The notes beneath the pieces were generated by a model. It was not told where the DNA came from. It saw nothing but the letters and a program-made list of their open reading frames with translations, and ran no database searches. A program made the translations under genes and the position numbers. From positions 1,044,582 to 1,108,581 of the forward strand of contig NZ_CP063144.1 in NCBI RefSeq assembly GCF_014962245.1: a DNA stretch of 64,000 nucleotides, written 5' to 3'. Source of the DNA: Thermosphaera aggregans. GTDB lineage: Archaea > Thermoproteota > Thermoprotei_A > Sulfolobales > Desulfurococcaceae. Shown piece after piece: positions 62,015 through 64,000 of this stretch; positions within the stretch are counted from its first letter, which is position 1; every line of letters starts with the position of its first letter.

Positions 62015-62290
62015 TCAATCTCTGACAAGCTTATAAATAAGGGCTCCGAAGCCCAAGCTCTTAAACCATTTCTCATCAAAGACTCTCAGAATATCTCCTC
62101 TAATTTCTCTTGGAACCTTAAACCTGTATAAACTTATTGACAACAATAATCTGTTTACAAGGTATTTACCGAATAAGAGCAGGTACGCGTAGAAAACCAG
62201 TATTAAAAAATAAATCAATATTCCCAGGGCATCCGCTATGAACCCCAGGATCATCCCAGTCTTCGCAAGACTTCTAAGCTTCCTTCCCAT
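62015..62290 (-). CDS. Small membrane protein in the ECF operon
   Basis: A 91-residue protein with two hydrophobic helices (about 12-45) and a basic C-terminal half. It starts at an ATG that lies within the end of the wHTH gene (17 bases overlap), with GGATGAT four bases upstream. No family recognised. Its position between a regulator and QueT points to a role with the transporter, by context only. Confidence 0.55.
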   Translation of the reverse strand: MGRKLRSLAKTGMILGFIADALGILIYFLILVFYAYLLLFGKYLVNRLLLSISLYRFKVPREIRGDILRVFDEKWFKSLGFGALIYKLVRD

Positions 62291-62720
62291 AATTATCATC
62301 CATGCATGCTTTTAGTGTAAATCGGGGTCGTTGAGGAGAGCCGATATTAATCACTATCCCCCTAGCCTCAAGCCCTCTTAGCCTATCGCTTATTATCCTT
62401 CTTGAGGAAGAACCTCTCAGATCTCTAACCTTCCTCGTGATCTCTGAGATAGTATAAGGCTCGCAAGCCGATAAGACGTATATAACTGCCTTGCTGATAG
62501 GGTCGATTTCCGTGAACCCTGCAATAATTGAGTAAACCCTTCTAGCCGCCTCAAGCGTCTCCATGATTGGTTTGGAAAAAAGAGTGGCTAATTCCAGCGA
62601 GATTTGGTACAAGGCCGGGTCAGCACCTGCCTTACTTAGCTCATTCTCAAGCCTCTCCAGCTTCATCAATACTCTTGTCAACAACTCAATAACGACTTCG
62701 ATCTTCTCGTCAAGAGTCAT
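62274..62720 (-). CDS. Winged-helix transcription regulator-like protein
   Basis: A 148-residue protein with an N-terminal coiled-coil or helical region (1-60) and a C-terminal winged helix: IDPISKAVIYVLS, then TISEITRKVRDLRGSSSRRIISDRLRGLEARGIV and a beta wing. The gene is the second in the six-gene minus-strand operon, and GAGGGAT precedes ATG 62720. A natural role is regulation of the transporter genes; ligand unknown. Confidence 0.75.
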   Translation of the reverse strand: MTLDEKIEVVIELLTRVLMKLERLENELSKAGADPALYQISLELATLFSKPIMETLEAARRVYSIIAGFTEIDPISKAVIYVLSACEPYTISEITRKVRDLRGSSSRRIISDRLRGLEARGIVINIGSPQRPRFTLKACMDDNYGKEA

Positions 62721-62743
62721 TAAATCCCTCGATAACTTGAAAA

Positions 62744-63133
62744 TCAGCCGCGACTGGGGCTATCTTCTTTACGCTCTTCTTCCTCCTCTTCTCTTCTAAG
62801 CTCTTTTAACTTGGTTAAGCTTTCAATCAGCTTCTCAAGTGAGGGGACTATTTCCATCCTTCTCTTGTAATAATCCTTCACCATCTCAATAATCAACTCT
62901 TCCGGAAGGCCTTGAGCCTTCAACTCCTGGTAGAATTTTCCTATGTCTTCCCCGAGCTTTTTACCGTCCAGCCCGCTGGTGAACACTCCGATGATTTCCT
63001 TTATCCAATCCTTCAGCTTCTCGAGAAATGGCGTGACCGCGTTCAGTACTTCTCGCAACCCTTCAACATCGGTTTCTTCAACCTTTACTTTTATTTCTGG
63101 GGAAGGTTTCTCCCCGCCTTCTCTTTCTTCCAT
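62744..63133 (-). CDS. Charged helical hypothetical protein
   Basis: A 129-residue, strongly charged protein, rich in Glu and Lys and helical except for the first 25 residues. The C-terminus is a run of glutamates and arginines (REEEEEERKED). No family recognised. ATG 63133 is preferred, with GGCGAT upstream; an ATG at 63145 adds four residues. It stands 23 bases before the wHTH gene and probably starts the operon. Confidence 0.55.
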   Translation of the reverse strand: MEEREGGEKPSPEIKVKVEETDVEGLREVLNAVTPFLEKLKDWIKEIIGVFTSGLDGKKLGEDIGKFYQELKAQGLPEELIIEMVKDYYKRRMEIVPSLEKLIESLTKLKELRREEEEEERKEDSPSRG

Positions 63134-63206
63134 ACATATCGCCATTGTGTAAATATGTTTGAACAGGTTTAACTATCTTTTAATGAATTCGTGAACGGTT
63201 CACTGC

Positions 63207-63812
63207 TCACTCAATGTTTGCATGCCTGTTCATCAACTCCTCCTCAGTTATGCCGAGCCTGTTCATTAACTCAACGATTATACCGTCAAGAAATATTAGC
63301 GTCGTGTCCTCGAAGAGTGTTCCTAAAGGTGCGAGAGGTTCGTGAATACCCAGAATCTGCCTGCTAATATAGTCTTCTTCAACAGCCATCTTGGTTCTGC
63401 CAGGTATCCTGACAACTATGTCAGCCAACCTGCCGAGAGGAGAGTCTGGGTATGTGGTAATGGCTACTACTTTCATCAACGCTCCTTTGGCAGCTTCAGC
63501 TGCCGCTACCACAAGTTTCGTCCTACCGGAACCTGATATAGCTATCAAGATATCGCCTGGAGAAGCTCTTGGTAGAATGGTTTCACCTATCACATACACG
63601 TTGAAACCCAAATGTAGCAGTCTCATAGCGAAGGCCCTGGCTATTAGTCCACTTCTCCCCGCGCCTATCACGAAAACCCTCTTATTCTCTTTCCTAGCAG
63701 AGGTGAGCAAGCTAATCATGTTTTCCTTACTATAGTCTTCTATTAAGTCAATGGATTTGACAATGAAATTAACAATCTCGTACATTGCATCTCTTGTAAT
63801 GCCGGAAACCAT
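63207..63812 (-). CDS. 6-phospho-3-hexuloisomerase (SIS domain)
   Basis: A 201-residue SIS-fold isomerase. Landmarks are FVIGAGRSGLIARAFAMRL, GETILPRASPGDILIAISGSG and a catalytic-site EDTTLIFLDGII region. Interconverts fructose 6-phosphate and arabino-3-hexulose 6-phosphate in the ribulose monophosphate pathway, which in archaea supplies ribose phosphate when the oxidative pentose route is absent. The partner synthase gene is not in this window. Confidence 0.9.
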   Translation of the reverse strand: MVSGITRDAMYEIVNFIVKSIDLIEDYSKENMISLLTSARKENKRVFVIGAGRSGLIARAFAMRLLHLGFNVYVIGETILPRASPGDILIAISGSGRTKLVVAAAEAAKGALMKVVAITTYPDSPLGRLADIVVRIPGRTKMAVEEDYISRQILGIHEPLAPLGTLFEDTTLIFLDGIIVELMNRLGITEEELMNRHANIE

Positions 63813-63839
63813 TCAATCCCTCTTAAAACTATTTCTAAG

Positions 63840-63850
63840 TAAACTTAAAA
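63840..63850 (-). promoter_or_regulatory. TATA box of the hexuloisomerase gene
   Basis: On the minus strand CTTTTAAGTTT about 30 bases before ATG 63812; GAGGGATTGA is the ribosome site. Confidence 0.5.
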
Positions 63851-63890
63851 GCGTTAAGAAAGCGGTAAGGGTTAATAGAGCGTCTACAGT

Positions 63891-63900
63891 AATATTTTAA
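63891..63900 (+). promoter_or_regulatory. TATA box for the gene at the right edge
   Basis: AATATTTTAA would place initiation near 63920-63925, ahead of GAGAGGGG (63935-63942) and the ATGs at 63949/63952. Confidence 0.45.
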
Positions 63901-63901
63901 T

Positions 63902-63973
63902 GCCCCGCCTTCCCACGCCTCCCAGAGACCCTTTGAGAGGGGATGGATATGATGGAGGACGGTCGGGCGGGGC
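63902..63973. repeat. GC-rich inverted repeat around the right-edge gene start
   Basis: GCCCCGCC at 63902-63909 is the exact complement of GGCGGGGC at 63966-63973; inside it CCTCC (63918-63922) pairs with GGAGG (63954-63958). The nested pairing could form a stable RNA or DNA hairpin spanning the start codon of the edge gene. Confidence 0.6.
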
Positions 63974-64000
63974 ACATTATCAAGGATCCGGGCAACCAGG
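63949..64000 (+). CDS. Start of an unidentified gene, truncated by the window edge
   Basis: An open frame MMEDGRAGHIIKDPGNQ begins at ATG 63949 (a second ATG follows) after GAGAGGGG and a TATA box at suitable spacing, and stays open to the edge. Seventeen residues are too few to name a family. The competing reading, a structured RNA over the same bases, is discussed in the findings. Confidence 0.4.
   Translation, partial: MMEDGRAGHIIKDPGNQ

Overview
The window reads as chromosomal DNA from a hyperthermophilic crenarchaeon of the order Desulfurococcales. Inference from family content suggests a peptide-fermenting Desulfurococcaceae lineage such as Thermosphaera or Desulfurococcus. Supporting genes are the chromatin protein Cren7, an ESCRT-III/CdvB-like protein, Hel308 helicase, an AglB/STT3 oligosaccharyltransferase, a pgk-gap operon, short archaeal tRNA synthetase operons, mevalonate-pathway genes, TATA-box promoters, oligo-T ends, and many GTG/TTG starts preceded by GGTGG-type ribosome binding sites. 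I saw no rRNA or tRNA gene, CRISPR array, transposase, integrase or prophage.

Layout. 1-3.0 kb: an exported subtilisin-like protease that runs off the left edge. 3.1-9.8 kb: MFS carrier and class II HMG-CoA reductase, hydrogenase maturation pair hypA-hypB(ATPase type), uracil phosphoribosyltransferase, Hel308. 9.8-14.4 kb: MoeA fused to a periplasmic-binding-like domain, DUF72, a house-cleaning NTPase, a P-loop ATPase, and a ferredoxin lacking one usual cluster cysteine. 14.5-24.5 kb: ABC exporter, nitrilase-type amidase, mevalonate kinase, Mrp Fe-S carrier, CdvB-like protein, AglB. 24.5-36.7 kb: ornithine carbamoyltransferase, DUF711, a YgeW-like carbamoyltransferase, AGCS symporter, a divergent endonuclease III with a small leader ORF, radical SAM protein, carbamate kinase, DMT permease, an SsnA-like amidohydrolase, Cren7, and a PreA-like flavin/Fe-S protein. 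36.8-49.6 kb: pgk-gap, UspA, alpha-glucan phosphorylase, M28-like peptidase, pheT, antiporter, radical SAM, RNA m5C methyltransferase, pheS. 49.6-56.5 kb: a five-gene oligopeptide ABC transporter divergent from a third carbamoyltransferase paralogue. 56.6-64 kb: cytosolic sulfite-oxidase-fold molybdoenzyme, CitG-like transferase, ferritin, M29 aminopeptidase, an ECF transporter operon with a QueT-type substrate subunit, 6-phospho-3-hexuloisomerase, and the start of another gene at the right edge.

How it fits together. Exported protease, oligopeptide importer, M28 and M29 peptidases and the amino-acid symporter describe a peptide-using heterotroph; alpha-glucan phosphorylase, PGK and GAPDH add glycogen/sugar metabolism. 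The most interesting block is 24.5-36.7 kb plus the paralogue at 55 kb. A YgeW-like carbamoyltransferase, carbamate kinase, SsnA-like deaminase and PreA/YgfK-like Fe-S flavoprotein are the same kinds of enzyme found together in the bacterial anaerobic purine/ureide catabolic cluster (ygeW-yqeA-ssnA-ygfK). Here they may form an undescribed archaeal route that phosphorolyses a carbamoylated intermediate and recovers ATP through carbamate kinase. That is inference from family membership and proximity; the bacterial YgeX, YgeY and HyuA partners are not in this window.
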